DNA of 64,000 nucleotides from Antitrichia curtipendula. Its lineage: Eukaryota > Streptophyta > Bryopsida > Hypnales > Leucodontaceae. Below the pieces are notes generated by a model. That model ran no database searches, was not told the DNA's origin, and was given only the letters and a program-made list of their open reading frames with translations. The translations under genes were made by a program, and so were the position numbers. Location of the stretch: the NCBI GenBank assembly GCA_951230915.1, contig OX579636.1, forward strand, positions 34,655,567-34,719,566, read 5' to 3'. Positions 36,476 to 48,084 of the stretch are shown one piece after another (within the stretch, counting starts at the first letter, position 1; each line of letters opens with the position of its first letter).

Positions 36476-38342
36476 ATTCATTTAAATTGAACATTGTCTG
36501 AGCTCATCTCATCAATTGATCGGCTACAGCTGTACAAAGGAACTTAGATCCGTGCTCGATTACTTCTTTAGGTCTGTTGATTCACGTGTTGCCATTTTTG
36601 CAACCCCATTCATTTTCAGCTGTGCATTGTGATTTCAAAGTGAAATCCGCAGCTGGCAGGAGGACTTGGTGTACAAACAACCCAATCTGAAATCCATTTA
36701 TTTCCGGAATTATGCTACTTTGAACCTGCTCCCGTCTGGCACATGAGTTGCATGATTTTNNNNNNNNNNNNNNNNNNNNNNNNNNNNNNNNNNNNNNNNN
36801 NNNNNNNNNNNNNNNNNNNNNNNNNNNNNNNNNNNNNNNNNNNNNNNNNNNNNNNNNNNNNNNNNNNNNNNNNNNNNNNNNNNNNNNNNNNNNNNNNNNN
36901 NNNNNNNNNNNNNNNNNNNNNNNNNNNNNNNNNNNNNNNNNNNNNNNNNNNNNNNNNNNTACGCCTCTGTAAGTGCCTAAGTCGTAGAATACTACCAAAG
37001 TATGAATATTGATGTTGTAATCACAAACCCAAAATATTTACTGCACATGCTTCAGTCCTGCTGGATCCATAGTCGTGGCCAACTCAATGAGTAGAAGGTT
37101 TAGAACCGTCTATTCTGACGTGCATGGAGTAGACTTCATTTGATGTAGTGTAGCGAGTTGTATTCGAGGAGGAGCCTACTGATTCTGCCGGTACTGTACT
37201 GTACATGTACGTATTTTTGTGTGTCAATAATGAATCGATTTTATAATTTCGTGCAATTGCCCAGGCAATCTAGATGTTCCGTTCCTCTTTATGTTAAGGT
37301 TGCAGGGAACTTTGGTCAATATAGCATTATGAGTGTGTTGGGTAGGACTAGAAACAAGTGTACTGTCAATGCATGCCATGAAGATGCATGAAAGTTTAGA
37401 ACGGTGACATTGATAGCTGCTTATAATGTATATCGAACAGGGTCTTTTATTTACATTTTGAACTATTTGAGTTCCGTAGTCTTGGCAACGCATCTTGAGC
37501 GAGCCTGCATCTTTCTTCGCACGTCCTTATACCGAAAGTCATACGTTCTCAGTGCACACCCTCTAGAATCTCTACATTTGATGCGGCCCAGATACTCAAT
37601 TTCATGAGAAACTAGGCTTACGATCGGGATTCCTTGGATAGCGCATGATCTCTCAAATCATGAAACAGGTTCGGCATGTGCACAAGGTTCTTCATTCACT
37701 AGAAGTAAGCCTCCTATACTCCATCGAGGACAGCTTAATTTATATTATGTGACCGGTGTCCCGCAATATTGCTCGTATGACCCGTTTTCAACAGGCTCCT
37801 TTTAACCTCATGTTCGTTGAAATCGAAGATAAGGATCAGTGAAATTAGATAAGCACCTCTCCTAGGGTTTAAATTCGAGCACTGGGCACTTAGACGCGAA
37901 GTATTACCACACAGAAATACGCCATCCAATATTCTAAAAAGCCCTCTCATTTTCATGTAACCAATTGATCCAGATTTATGCAGATCATTGTTAATCAAAT
38001 CATAGGCGGAGAAAAACCTGCTCTACTGATTTCAGGATTGGAAAACAGACACCTTTGGAAAATCATGCAACTCATGTGCCAGACGGGAGCAGGTTCAAAG
38101 TAGCATAATTCCGGAAATAAATGGATTTCAGATTGGGTTGTTTGTACACCAAGTCCTCCTGCCAGCTGCGGATTTCACTTTGAAATCACAATGCACAGCT
38201 GAAAATGAATGGGGTTGCAAAAATGGCAACACGTGAATCAACAGACCTAAAGAAGTAATCGAGCACGGATCTAAGTTCCTTTGTACAGCTGTAGCCGATC
38301 AATTGATGAGATGAGCTCAGACAATGTTCAATTTAAATGAAT
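36476..38342. other. Region between the two convergent CHS genes
   Basis: The two CHS genes point at each other across 1,867 bp. The first 284 bp (36476-36759) and last 284 bp (38059-38342) are the mirrored ends of the arms. Between them lie the N run and 1,099 bp of unique sequence (36960-38058). I see no gene in the unique part; short open frames at 37158-37607 and 37735-37998 have no recognisable content. Confidence 0.7.
36760..36959. other. Assembly gap of 200 N
   Basis: Exactly 200 unknown bases. The round length suggests a gap of unknown true size. It begins at the last base at which the left arm can be matched to the right arm. Confidence 0.99.
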
Positions 38343-39763
38343 CTAAACGGTGGCGGCATTGGTTGCGGCTCGGAGCACCAGCACCTCCAGCGTCAGGCCC
38401 GGTCCGAACCCAATGAAGAAGCCGAAGTCGCTGCCCTCGCCCAACGTGGATGAGCCCATTCGCAACGACCTACGTCGAATCTGGTCCAACACGAACATCA
38501 CCGAGGAGCTCGACATGTTGCCATACTCCGACAGCACGTCGCGGCTGCCCTGCATCTTGTCCTTGGAGAGCTGCAGCTTGGCCTCCACCTGGTCCAGAAT
38601 GGCCGGACCTCCGGGATGCACGGCCCAAAACATCTGGTTCCACTGCGGCGAACCCACACACTGCCGCGCCTCGTTCAGAAACTTCTCGATGTTCTTGGAG
38701 ATCAGCCCGGGCACGTCCTTCATGAGGTGGAAGATGAGCCCTGCTTCCGTGAGATGGCCGTCGATGGCGCCGTCACTTTCAGGCAAGATGGTCTCCCCGG
38801 CCCAGTGCACCTCGAACAAAGCCTTCTCCACTTGCGGCTTGGGGTCGGAGCCCACAACATACACACCAGCACCGTCGCCAAAGAGCGCGGAGCCCACCAG
38901 CCCGTCCAAGTGGTGCTCGCTCGGAGCACGGTAGGTCACGGCCGTGACCTCGCTGCACACGGCCAGCACGCGCGCGTTCTTGTTGTTCTCGGCCAAGTCC
39001 TTGGCCACACGCAGCACAGAGGCGCCGCCAAAACAACCCGTTTGGTACATCATGACGCGCTTCACGGTGGGCTTCAAGCCGAGCAGCTTGGCCAGGGCGT
39101 GGTCGGCGCCCGGCATGTTCACGCCGCTGGTGGTGGCGAAGACGACGTGCGTGATGTCGGACTTGCGTCCGCCCCACTCCTTGATCGCCTTCAACGCGGC
39201 CTCGGCCGCCAGCTTGGGCACCTGCACCACCACGATGTCGTGGCGCGCGTTCAGCGAGGGCTCCATGTACGTGCAGATCCCGGGGTTGGCCTTCAGGACC
39301 TCCTCCGTCAGAAACAGGTGACGCTTCCGGATGCCCGACTTGTCGCCTGCAACGCCATCATTTGTAAACCTCGTCAATTTACTGGACATAATTTAAGCTA
39401 GGCACCACAGAATTGCAGTCCGAATCCATCCCAGTCAAATCAAATTTGGGGTTGATCACTGAACGGAACGCATGGATTCATCCCTCCACCACATCAAGCT
39501 CGACATTCATCCGCAAGAATTAATGTACACACAAGAGGGGATGCAGATTTAGGGTCCGGTCACTTACAAATGCGCTTGAACTTGGCCTTGAGCGCCTCCT
39601 TTTCGTTGCAGTTGGTGATGTTGAAGAAGAAATCCGGGTACTCCGATTGCGGAAACTCGGTGGGAGGCACGGCAGTGCCGATGCCCAACACACACGCCGG
39701 CCCGTCCGCCCTAGGCTGCGCCCTGGGAAGCGCAGGGCTCGCAGCAGCTGTCTGGGGAGCCAT
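38343..39763 (-). CDS. CHS: Chalcone synthase, right copy
   Basis: Exon 1 is 39568-39763, intron 39347-39567, exon 2 38343-39346. The 399 residues are identical to the left copy, including Cys170, Phe221, His309, Asn342 and the GFGPG loop. The intron also matches as far as I compared. It is convergent with the left CHS and divergent from the PAL gene at 43764-45923. If both copies are real, they supply the same enzyme and cannot be separated by short reads or protein data. Confidence 0.95.
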
Positions 39764-40013
39764 TAGCGACGATGACGACTGAAGTGGTTTTTGCGTTCCA
39801 AATCCTAACGTGTGGAAATCAATCGACTCAAGCAAATCCGCACGAAAGCTTTTCTCTTTGTTGATTACCGATCCGAAGGCCTCGATCGACCACTAGAGTT
39901 CACGAAGAGAATTGTGGTACGTAGCTAACGATTGAGTGTGATTGTCATCAGTTGTTGGAATGCGAGAGTGGGGATCGTTTGCTGTTGTGATGAATTGGAC
40001 ATGATCCAGGCTC

Positions 40014-40019
40014 TTTATA
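40014..40019 (-). promoter_or_regulatory. Probable TATA box of CHS, right copy
   Basis: Mirror of the TATAAA at 34799-34804, at the same distance from the CHS start codon. Confidence 0.6.
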
Positions 40020-40414
40020 AGGGAAGCTCAAACGCGTGACTGCGGAGATAGAACGTACAGGGCGGAGAGTCTGCGGCATCTCTGTGCAGAAAGAGCGTTG
40101 AATGCTGCGAAGTCGCGGTTCAGGACGAGTTTTGAGGAAAAGTCCGCACTGGCCCACCAGGTGGGGGTCCGCATTGACACTGGTTTGCAGCGAATCTACT
40201 ATCAGTATTTTTTTATAATTCATGGATGCTGATTTGCGGCAATTTTTGTCAACTGCTGCTTCGGCTATTTCTTCTTTGCCTATTCCTTGTTGTTGACAAA
40301 TGGTGGAAACTTTTCTGCTCTCTGATGTTCTCTTCCGAATGGGACGGTGTTGTTTGTTTTTCAATCTCTTGTTCTTTGTGCAACGTGGGTGCTGTGCAGT
40401 TTCTGCTTCTTCTG

Positions 40415-41050
40415 AACCCCTAAATGTCCAAGCCGCCTTTTTTTGTGTTTTGAGGAATTTGGTTTGAATTGAACAAAAAGTCAACCTTTGGATAAGTTGT
40501 ATCAGTCATTTCTGAAGTGTAACCGTGCAAATTCAAACTGAACGTGTTAGAGATCACATAGGGAAATAAAACACAACATCACTAATGTCTGATCACGAGG
40601 GTGTTCAAAGTGCAAAAGTGATTTGAAGTCTTTCAATCCTCTTTTCCCAAGATAAATCTATAAAGTTGGTCACCCAAAAACCATGAAGACAAAGGGCCTA
40701 ACATGCATAACCCCAAATCAACTTATGGCTTCTCAAAAACTACTCTACAATTTTTTCAAATGAGTTTCTAATGTGATTTCTTCTCCAAGAGCTGGTGAAT
40801 TTGATGCTTATTTCCAAGAGCCGTGAACACTATGTAAAGTCAAGATTGCAATGGACACCCTCGCATAAAATCTTTGAATAGAAAAATCATAATCAATAAT
40901 TTTCAAAATCAAATTTTTGATGCTATAACTAGACTCGAAAAAGAATTTTTCAAAAAACATGAACTACTAAAAATAACAACTCGGTTAGGTCTTATTTAAT
41001 TTCAAAGTATTGTCAACACCAAAATTGGGTGTCTTGGGCATTTAGGGGTT
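40415..41050. repeat. Second terminal-inverted-repeat element in CHS promoter, right
   Basis: Mirror copy of 33768-34403, present because the whole arm is duplicated and not because of a separate insertion. Confidence 0.55.
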
Positions 41051-41688
41051 AAGTTTAAGTGCCCATGGTCGCATAGTTCAAACTCCTCTCTCTCAATCCT
41101 TTTGTTGGCCTCTATTGAAGAGGGAATTTTATTTCTTATAAATTTCAGACCCCAGCTGAAATCACCTGCTAATATATGTCTTAAATTTTCTTTTTGACTA
41201 TTTTGTGGAAATTTTGAAGAACAGATGAAGAATATTCATATCAAGTATGAACATGCTTCAAAATCCAAGATAATCAGAATTATAGAGGTCCATTGTATTA
41301 CAGAATAGTATATTGTAAAGAAAATTTGCATGATCTTTCTTTCTTTAGAGATGTGGGTGGAGTACAAAAGCTTCATTTCATCAAGATTCCTCAAGAGAAA
41401 GAGAAAAGGAAAAAACATAATGCGTACAATCAAGTTTTAACCCGTAAAGGATAAACATGATGGAAGGTCCAAAATTGCTTCAAACACTCATTGCCAAAGC
41501 AAGGTTGAATTCTTCATCAATATTTATTTTTTAACAAATCCAACTATAGGATCCTTTGGTTAACTGGTTTGAGTACATCCTCTTAGAAATTTTAAATGAA
41601 TTTTGCAATTGATTGCAAGCTAAACATGCCTAAATTTCAAAATCATATAGGCTTTTCTAGCCCTTCCAAAAGATGAAATTTTTGTCTT

Positions 41689-42610
41689 TTAACCCCTAAA
41701 GGACCAAACACCATTTTTTGGCAACATAGCAAGTTTGGGCAACTCACCACGAACGGAATTATTATTCTTTCTCTTCAAAATTTTCACACATGTGCCCTAG
41801 GAGTAGCTTTAAGACCCAACAATTTTCATAACTTTTGACTACTATACATGGCCAAAAAGTTATTGTACGATACGTAGTTCTCATTGCTTCATAGGCAGCT
41901 CAAAAACTTCTTAAAAAATCACTTCATTCAGAAATATATATTTGAAATTTGGTTCTTTAGATTTGTATGTACGTGGAAGTTTTGGATTATTCTATTTAGA
42001 TCAATGAGCCAAAAGTTAGGAGGAGTTTTAGTTTGTGGCCAGTTATGGATTCTCTACTGACTCTAAAATAAACTTTGAAGCTCTTTACCTTATTCAATTT
42101 TCAATATTCTTGGATGTGTATTGTTTATTACAACATTGCAACCATTGGGATTGGCATTTTTCAATTCCATAACTAAATTCTTAACAATTTTGTATTTTGA
42201 ATCATTTTCTACATCTTTCTGCTTACTATTATTTTCCTATATGTTGTTCAATTCCAAATGATCTGAAAATTTCCAAGCATGTATGCAACTTGCCTTGAAG
42301 AATAAATCCAAAGAAGCACCACCATTTTGGACATCTTTACATACAAATGTGACCTTGTGAAATACAGCTGCCCTATTTTAGGAAGGGGGCAAAAAAAGGA
42401 ATTTTGCCACTTCAAACGCTAAAATCTTGCAATCTACATTGTGGAAACTTTTTAAATTTTTTCTTCATCTTCTCAATCTAGGATAATACAAGATCATACG
42501 GTTACATGTGTCCCAAAATGATATTAATCAAAAAATTGGGTGCTTGTACTAGAAATGGTAGTTTTGGAGCGTTTTTGATGATAACATAAGCAAGGAACTT
42601 TACGGGTTAA
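41689..42610. repeat. TTAACCCYTAAAG-bounded repeat in PAL-CHS promoter, right
   Basis: Mirror copy of 32208-33129, with the additional end motif at 41437-41449. It was inserted before the duplication or copied by later conversion. Confidence 0.6.
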
Positions 42611-43763
42611 GGAAAAAAAACTCAAAATAATGTTGAAATGCACTGTTATATAGGTATGCAATCCAAGTATCCCAAAAGACCAAAACAGTTCCAACACATT
42701 ATATAGTTGTTTGATTACCATTTCATACAATTGATTTTTAACAATTAATTATGAATATGTATTTTCCATTTATTTGATACTCCATTTCATGAGATGACAC
42801 GTGGTACTTGAATCTGAACCAAAATATTGAATTGATCCCCAATCTGATCTGGGGGATCTGGGGGATCTGGGGTGGAAGGAGAAATTGGGCTAATTTCAAG
42901 CAGCGTTTGGGATATTTCTTAAGTTTTACAAAATACCTCTCTTCAATTCCTACTCTGAACCCAGTTCAATTCCTACTCCAAAGACAAGTTTTATAGATTT
43001 TATCACCGGAGTTTTCCGAGTGTTTGCAAATTGCAAACGGATTTCTTACCCCGTTCCACCGCTAAACAATGAACTAACCGGTGGCTATGGTCCCCCAAAA
43101 CGGCAAATCTCCAGGTCATCAACGGCAAATTCCGACAAGATCAGACACGTCGTCAAGCACTCACCCGAGCTCCCAACTCGTTCAACACGTACAGATCACG
43201 GAAGCCGGAATGCCGGGCCCTGCACAGTGCCCCTCACTGAGTGTCAACCCCAATGTCAAAGAGAAGGCCTGAAATTCGGCCTTTCTTTTGCTTTTTGAAC
43301 ACAGTCTCCCCAGAATTGAACATCCCCGCGTTCGTTGGGAGAAAACCTGACAGCGGAACCCCACTCGCAGTCAAGAGACCCGATCCCTTCACCACTGGAT
43401 TGCAAGCTCGTCCGCCTACAAATACAGATCTCCGCAGTTCCAATTCTTCATCTCAGACAGCTCCAACTCTCTTCTTCCATTCGCACAGCAGCGAGTTTCA
43501 CTCAAACGTACAAAGAAGTTCCTGATCAGCAGCCACAAATTTGCAACCACAATCAGTTGATCGATAGTACATTCCATTTCTAGCAATCCAGTCGCAGTTT
43601 TGAGTTTGTGTGGGAAATTGCAACCAAAGACGTTCTTTGACCTTGAAGGACTAGGGCTTTGCAGTCTTGACTAATTGTCTGCAGAGCTGAATTAAGTCCT
43701 TTCGGGAGCTAGCTAGCAGAGCTGATCGAGAACTCCAAGATAGGAGGCTTGAAGATTCGAAAG

Positions 43764-45923
43764 ATGGCCGCTGTGGAAGACATCATGGCGTCGTCTCTCT
43801 GCATGAACCATGCCGGATCAGAAAACGTGAAGAAAGCGGCGGCACCCTTCTGCAGTAATGGCTCCCGAGACCCTCTCAACTGGGCCAAGACGGCTGCCAA
43901 GCTCCAAGGGAACCATCTCGATGAGATCAAGCAGATGGTGGCGACGTACTTCGAGGCCACACAGGTGGCCATCGAGGGCGTGAACCTGAGCGTGGGTCAG
44001 GTGACGGCCATCGCTCGCCGACCCGAAGTGGCGGTGGTGCTGGACGCGGCCAATGCGAAGGCGCGGGTGGATGAATCTTCCAACTGGGTGCTCAACAAGA
44101 TCATGAGCGGGGGGGATATCTACGGAGTGACCACTGGCTTTGGCGCCACCTCGCATCGGCGCACGCAGCAAGGCGTGGAGCTGCAGCGCGAGCTCATCCG
44201 CTTCCTCAACGCCGGCGTGCTGGTGAAGGGCCACTCGTTGCCTGCGGAGACCACGCGCGCGGCCATGCTTGTGCGCACCAACACGTTGATGCAAGGCTAC
44301 TCCGGGATCCGTTGGGAGATTCTGGAAGCCATGGAGAAGCTGCTGAATGCCAACATCACGCCCAAGCTGCCGCTGCGGGGGACGGTGACGGCTTCCGGGG
44401 ACTTGGTGCCGTTGTCCTACATTGCGGGGCTACTCACGGGGAGAGCCAATTCCATCGCAGTCACAGAAGACGGGAGGGAGGTTTCCGCACTGGAAGGCTT
44501 GCGCATGGCGGGAGTGGAGAAGCCCTTCGAGTTGCAGCCCAAGGAAGGATTGGCGCTTGTCAACGGGACGGCCGTGGGGTCGGCGCTCGCGTCCACCGTG
44601 TGCTTCGACGCCAACGTGTTGGCACTCCTTGCCGAGGTGCTGTCGGCTTTGTTTTGTGAAGTGATGCAAGGGAAGCCGGAATTCGCAGACCCCTTGACGC
44701 ACAAGCTCAAGCATCACCCGGGACAGATGGAGGCGGCGGCCGTGATGGAGTGGGTGTTGGCCGGGAGCGACTTCATGAAAGCCGCGGAGAAGTTGAACGA
44801 AACCGACCCGTTGAAGAAGCCAAAGCAGGATCGGTACGCACTACGCACTTCTCCTCAATGGTTGGGTCCCCAAATCGAGGTGATCCGCACCGCCACGCAC
44901 GCCATCGAGCGCGAGATCAACTCCGTCAACGACAACCCCATCATCGACGCCGCGCGAGGGATTGCACTGCACGGGGGGAACTTCCAGGGCACACCCATCG
45001 GCGTCTCCATGGACAACATGCGCCTGGCAGTGGCCGCCATCGGCAAGCTCATGTTTGCGCAATTCTCCGAACTCGTGAACGACTACTACAACAACGGCTT
45101 GCCCTCCAACTTGAGCGGGGGACCCAACCCCAGCCTGGACTACGGCATGAAGGGCGCCGAGATCGCCATGGCGTCGTACCTGTCGGAGCTCAACTACCTC
45201 GCCAATCCCGTCACCACTCATGTCCAAAGCGCGGAGCAGCACAACCAGGACGTCAACTCGTTGGGCCTGGTGTCCGCTCGCAAGACAGAGGAGGCCGTGG
45301 AGATTCTGAAGCTCATGAGCTCCACATTCCTGGTGGGGCTGTGCCAAGCCATCGACCTCCGCCATGTGGAAGAGACCATGCAATCCGCGGTGAAGCAAGT
45401 GGTGTTGCAAGCGGCGAAGAAGACGCTCTTCGTGGGCCAAGACGGCGCCCTCCTTCCCTCGCGCTTCTGCGAGAAGGACCTTCTCCTCGTCGTGGAGCGC
45501 CAGCCCGTGTTCTCGTACATCGACGACGCGTCCTCGGAGTCGTACCCGTTGATGGAGAAGCTGCGAGGAGTTCTCGTCAGCCACGCCCTCAAAGACGCCT
45601 CGCGCTCCGTGTTCGAGCAGATCCCCATCTTCGAGGCCCAAGTGCAAGAGAGTTTGCGCTTGGTGGTGCCCTTGGTGCGGGAAGCGTATGACAACAAGGG
45701 CTTGTCGGCGGTGCCCAACAGGATCGAGTCGTGCAGGACGTACCCGTTGTACCAATTCGTGAGGTCGGAGCTCGGCACTCAGTTGTTGTCTGGCTTGAGG
45801 ACCGTGTCTCCCGGGACTGAAATCCAGAAAGTGTTTGAGGCGATGTCGGAGGGGAAGCTCATTCAACCTCTTCTGCGGTGCGTGCAAGGCTGGACTGGCG
45901 CTCCGGGCCCATTCCCCTCGTAA
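43764..45923 (+). CDS. PAL: Phenylalanine ammonia-lyase, right copy
   Basis: 719 residues, intronless and identical to the left copy, with the MIO triad Ala-Ser-Gly at 210-212, Tyr120 and Phe147. The start ATG at 43764 has a good context (AAGATGGCC). The five preceding codons are open, but begin with TTG and not ATG. The gene is divergent from CHS at 38343-39763. Sequence identity with the left copy continues for 501 bp past the stop codon and then breaks off at 46424. Confidence 0.97.
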   Translation: MAAVEDIMASSLCMNHAGSENVKKAAAPFCSNGSRDPLNWAKTAAKLQGNHLDEIKQMVATYFEATQVAIEGVNLSVGQVTAIARRPEVAVVLDAANAKARVDESSNWVLNKIMSGGDIYGVTTGFGATSHRRTQQGVELQRELIRFLNAGVLVKGHSLPAETTRAAMLVRTNTLMQGYSGIRWEILEAMEKLLNANITPKLPLRGTVTASGDLVPLSYIAGLLTGRANSIAVTEDGREVSALEGLRMAGVEKPFELQPKEGLALVNGTAVGSALASTVCFDANVLALLAEVLSALFCEVMQGKPEFADPLTHKLKHHPGQMEAAAVMEWVLAGSDFMKAAEKLNETDPLKKPKQDRYALRTSPQWLGPQIEVIRTATHAIEREINSVNDNPIIDAARGIALHGGNFQGTPIGVSMDNMRLAVAAIGKLMFAQFSELVNDYYNNGLPSNLSGGPNPSLDYGMKGAEIAMASYLSELNYLANPVTTHVQSAEQHNQDVNSLGLVSARKTEEAVEILKLMSSTFLVGLCQAIDLRHVEETMQSAVKQVVLQAAKKTLFVGQDGALLPSRFCEKDLLLVVERQPVFSYIDDASSESYPLMEKLRGVLVSHALKDASRSVFEQIPIFEAQVQESLRLVVPLVREAYDNKGLSAVPNRIESCRTYPLYQFVRSELGTQLLSGLRTVSPGTEIQKVFEAMSEGKLIQPLLRCVQGWTGAPGPFPS

Positions 45924-46424
45924 AACCGTAGCATTAGTCTCATCGGTTCATCTTTAGCAAAATTTTGTACTATCATGTAGAGATTTTTTTTCACTCCTAT
46001 TCAATTCGGAGTCGGCACACATTAATTTTTGGAGTCACCAGTTGTGACTCGTGTACATTTGATGAGCACTCGGTTCACATTGGGCCGTGCTTGAGCATTT
46101 CATAACATTCTTTGGACATCCATCGGACGTCTACATTTTCAATCCAGAGGTTTCATTTCTTCGAGTGTCCCATCATGCGTGTTTGGATTTGGAATTCATA
46201 TATTGTAGCATGCATCTCATTACACCAGTTGACCGAAGTAGTTCTCAGGAGTTCGTGTTAAGGCGCGCTGTGTCGTGCTACCATTCCCTTCCCCGGATGC
46301 AACACGAGGTAGTTGCTTCTTTAAATACACTGGCAAATAAGCGAAGTATGCCAGAAGACGAAAAGCAGAACTCAGGTCTAATGGACTGAAAGTTGAAGTG
46401 AATTGGCATCTCCTCTCACGTTTT

Positions 46425-46719
46425 TTGCATCCCAACATACGTGGAAGAGCAGAATCGACATACTTGGGCGTTTTCTTACACAAGTGCACAACTGATCAGG
46501 TGTAGTTGACGCTGAGTTACGGTACATACTTTCACGTGAATGTCGAGCTTCAGTCAATCAAAAAAGGAATTACTCAGCTCAACGCCACAATTGTGACCGC
46601 CAATACGTTTGAGATGAAAAATGTTCTACTTACAAAAAGCCCTCGAAACTTCGACAGGTATAGATCATCTAGTCTAGGTTGTCAAGAATTGAACGCTGCG
46701 TGCGAGTACAACCACTCCC
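46425..46719. repeat. Outer, diverged part of inverted repeat, right
   Basis: Matches the reverse complement of 28092-28393 at roughly 90% by eye, with substitutions scattered along its length and several small indels. It ends a few bases before the CHS-derived relic that starts at 46725. Confidence 0.85.
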
Positions 46720-46724
46720 GTTTA

Positions 46725-46796
46725 GTCGACTGCAACGCCATCATTTATAAACCTTGTCAATTTACATAAGTGAAGCTAGGCACCTCACAATTGCAG
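46725..46796 (-). pseudogene. 72-bp CHS intron/exon-junction relic
   Basis: Read on the minus strand, this fragment matches the last 70 or so bases of the CHS intron including its GCAG acceptor and the first few bases of exon 2 (35401-35475 in the left copy). It carries about a dozen differences, including a short indel. Landmarks in order are CTAGGCACC..., GTCAATTTAC and TGCAACGCCATCATTT (plus-strand view reversed). It lies five bases outside the end of the inverted-repeat homology. It is therefore a remnant of a third CHS copy or of the rearrangement that made the duplication. Confidence 0.85.
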
Positions 46797-48084
46797 AATA
46801 TAGCTTTCTCTTAATTCATCACCTATGAACTGGTGAAAGGTTGTAGCACGGTAGAATTTCGAGAAAAAGATTCCTAGACTCCAAATTCCATCTCATATTT
46901 CCAGCAAATGCTTCCAGCACAGTCAAACATAAACCGTCTAGAACATTCATGATGAGAGCAATTCCATTAAGCCCTAGCACGCTACACCAGCAGGATACAA
47001 CACAAGAACCTCCAAGGTCACCACTGGCTACCTAGTGAATCTCCCTCAAGATCAGCTCCTGCTTGCAATCCATCATATTTAGAGCTCGGAGATACAATAG
47101 ATTACAGAATCGAGAAATCCTTCTCCGAAAGATTCACTCCTTTGATGTGTAACCGAAACCAATCACACAACGCATTTTTAGGTATAAGGTAAAACAGCCC
47201 ATTGTGGTCAGATGACCCATAGTAGTCATCTAGTTTTTTCAGTTTGTGAGATTTTGGCTTCAATGCATGTGTTACATGATAGTTAATGGAGTGATTGGTG
47301 ACTTCATTAGGAACTTCCAATTTTTCAATGAGAATTCATTGAAAGAATTGATTTTCTAGGCTTTTCATGTTAGAAAATACTATGATTGCTTTAGATGAGC
47401 AAAATAAGCATGATTAATTTAGATTTTGTTGGTTCTAAGATAGTCTACAAACTCTTTTGGGCCATGTTGAATTGAGCACTTCAAAAATTCATGGCAAATT
47501 CATACTTTGTCAAAAAGACATAATTTCAATTGCTCTCATTCTTTCTCACACTTGCACTACTGTGGGAAAAAATATTGAAAAATTTCAGCAACCACATGAG
47601 GTCAAACTCCTAATTCTGACCACAATGGGTTGTTTTACTTTACAATCCACAGTATTGAAAAGAATGAGTGGAGACAATTCCGCAATCAATAAGTGTAGAC
47701 TTTGTCATCTCTATCAACCACATGTACCTGTTTCCTTCATCTAGCAGAAATCCAGAATTTCAAATCTTGCACAAACTAAAAATTACAATGCAATGTCTCC
47801 ACGACGACTGCAAATATAACAACCAAAGAAATCTTCACATTGAAAACGAAATGCATGTTTTGTAAGCATGGACATTTACGAAAGGAATGAGTGGAGCCAA
47901 TGCGGCAAATCCATAAGTATGCACGTTGCCTTCAACCACGCCTGTTTCCTTCACCATAAAAATTCCCAAATCCAAGTATTTCCCAAATCTCACACTAACC
48001 AAAAATTACATGCAATGTCTCCACAACAACAGCAAAAAATGAAAGGAACCTCGACACTGAACCCCAAATCCACACAATCTGAAT
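46797..48084. other. Intergenic DNA with one small inverted-repeat element
   Basis: No gene recognised. The element at 47189-47638 is listed separately. The remaining sequence is AT-rich with short frames without domain content. The stretch at 47860-48080 is the 3' flank of the NHL-like gene. Confidence 0.5.
47189..47638. mobile_element. Small terminal-inverted-repeat element
   Basis: Begins GTAAAACAGCCCATTGTGG and ends with its reverse complement, with one mismatch over 24 bp. Length is 450 bp, with no coding content. Flanking bases do not show a clear target duplication, so the superfamily is open. A related terminal motif occurs near 2680. Confidence 0.65.

Larger units (their letters stand above)
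28394..36759. repeat. Left arm of 8.4-kb inverted repeat
   Basis: This is the mirror image of 38059-46424: paired positions always add up to 74818, from the PAL end to the CHS end, so there is no net indel in 8,366 bp. All open frames on both strands are identical between the arms, and the non-coding stretches I compared were identical too. The arm carries one PAL gene and one CHS gene, transcribed divergently. Its inner end coincides with the start of the N run, so the true repeat may extend further inwards. Confidence 0.95.
39764..43763. promoter_or_regulatory. Shared divergent CHS-PAL upstream region, right arm
   Basis: Mirror of the left intergenic region: 4,000 bp between start codons, with the G-box CACGTG at 42798-42803 and the TACAAATA box-like sequence at 43417-43424. 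Because it is identical to the left copy, both gene pairs should have the same promoter sequence and respond alike, unless the wider surroundings differ. Confidence 0.5.
38059..46424. repeat. Right arm of 8.4-kb inverted repeat
   Basis: Mirror image of 28394-36759 (see there). It carries CHS on the minus strand and PAL on the plus strand, both identical in sequence to the left copies. This arm lies in uninterrupted sequence from 36960 onwards. Confidence 0.95.

Noticed and set aside
44750..45691. 313-codon frame overlapping PAL on the same strand, and its mirror at 29127-30068
   Set aside because: Out-of-frame reading of the PAL exon, rich in Arg, His and Gly; PAL is clearly the coding frame.
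28394..46424. Treating the inverted repeat as a very large foldback transposon
   Set aside because: The arms contain complete host genes with separate promoters, a unique spacer and no target duplication at the outer borders; segmental duplication fits better.
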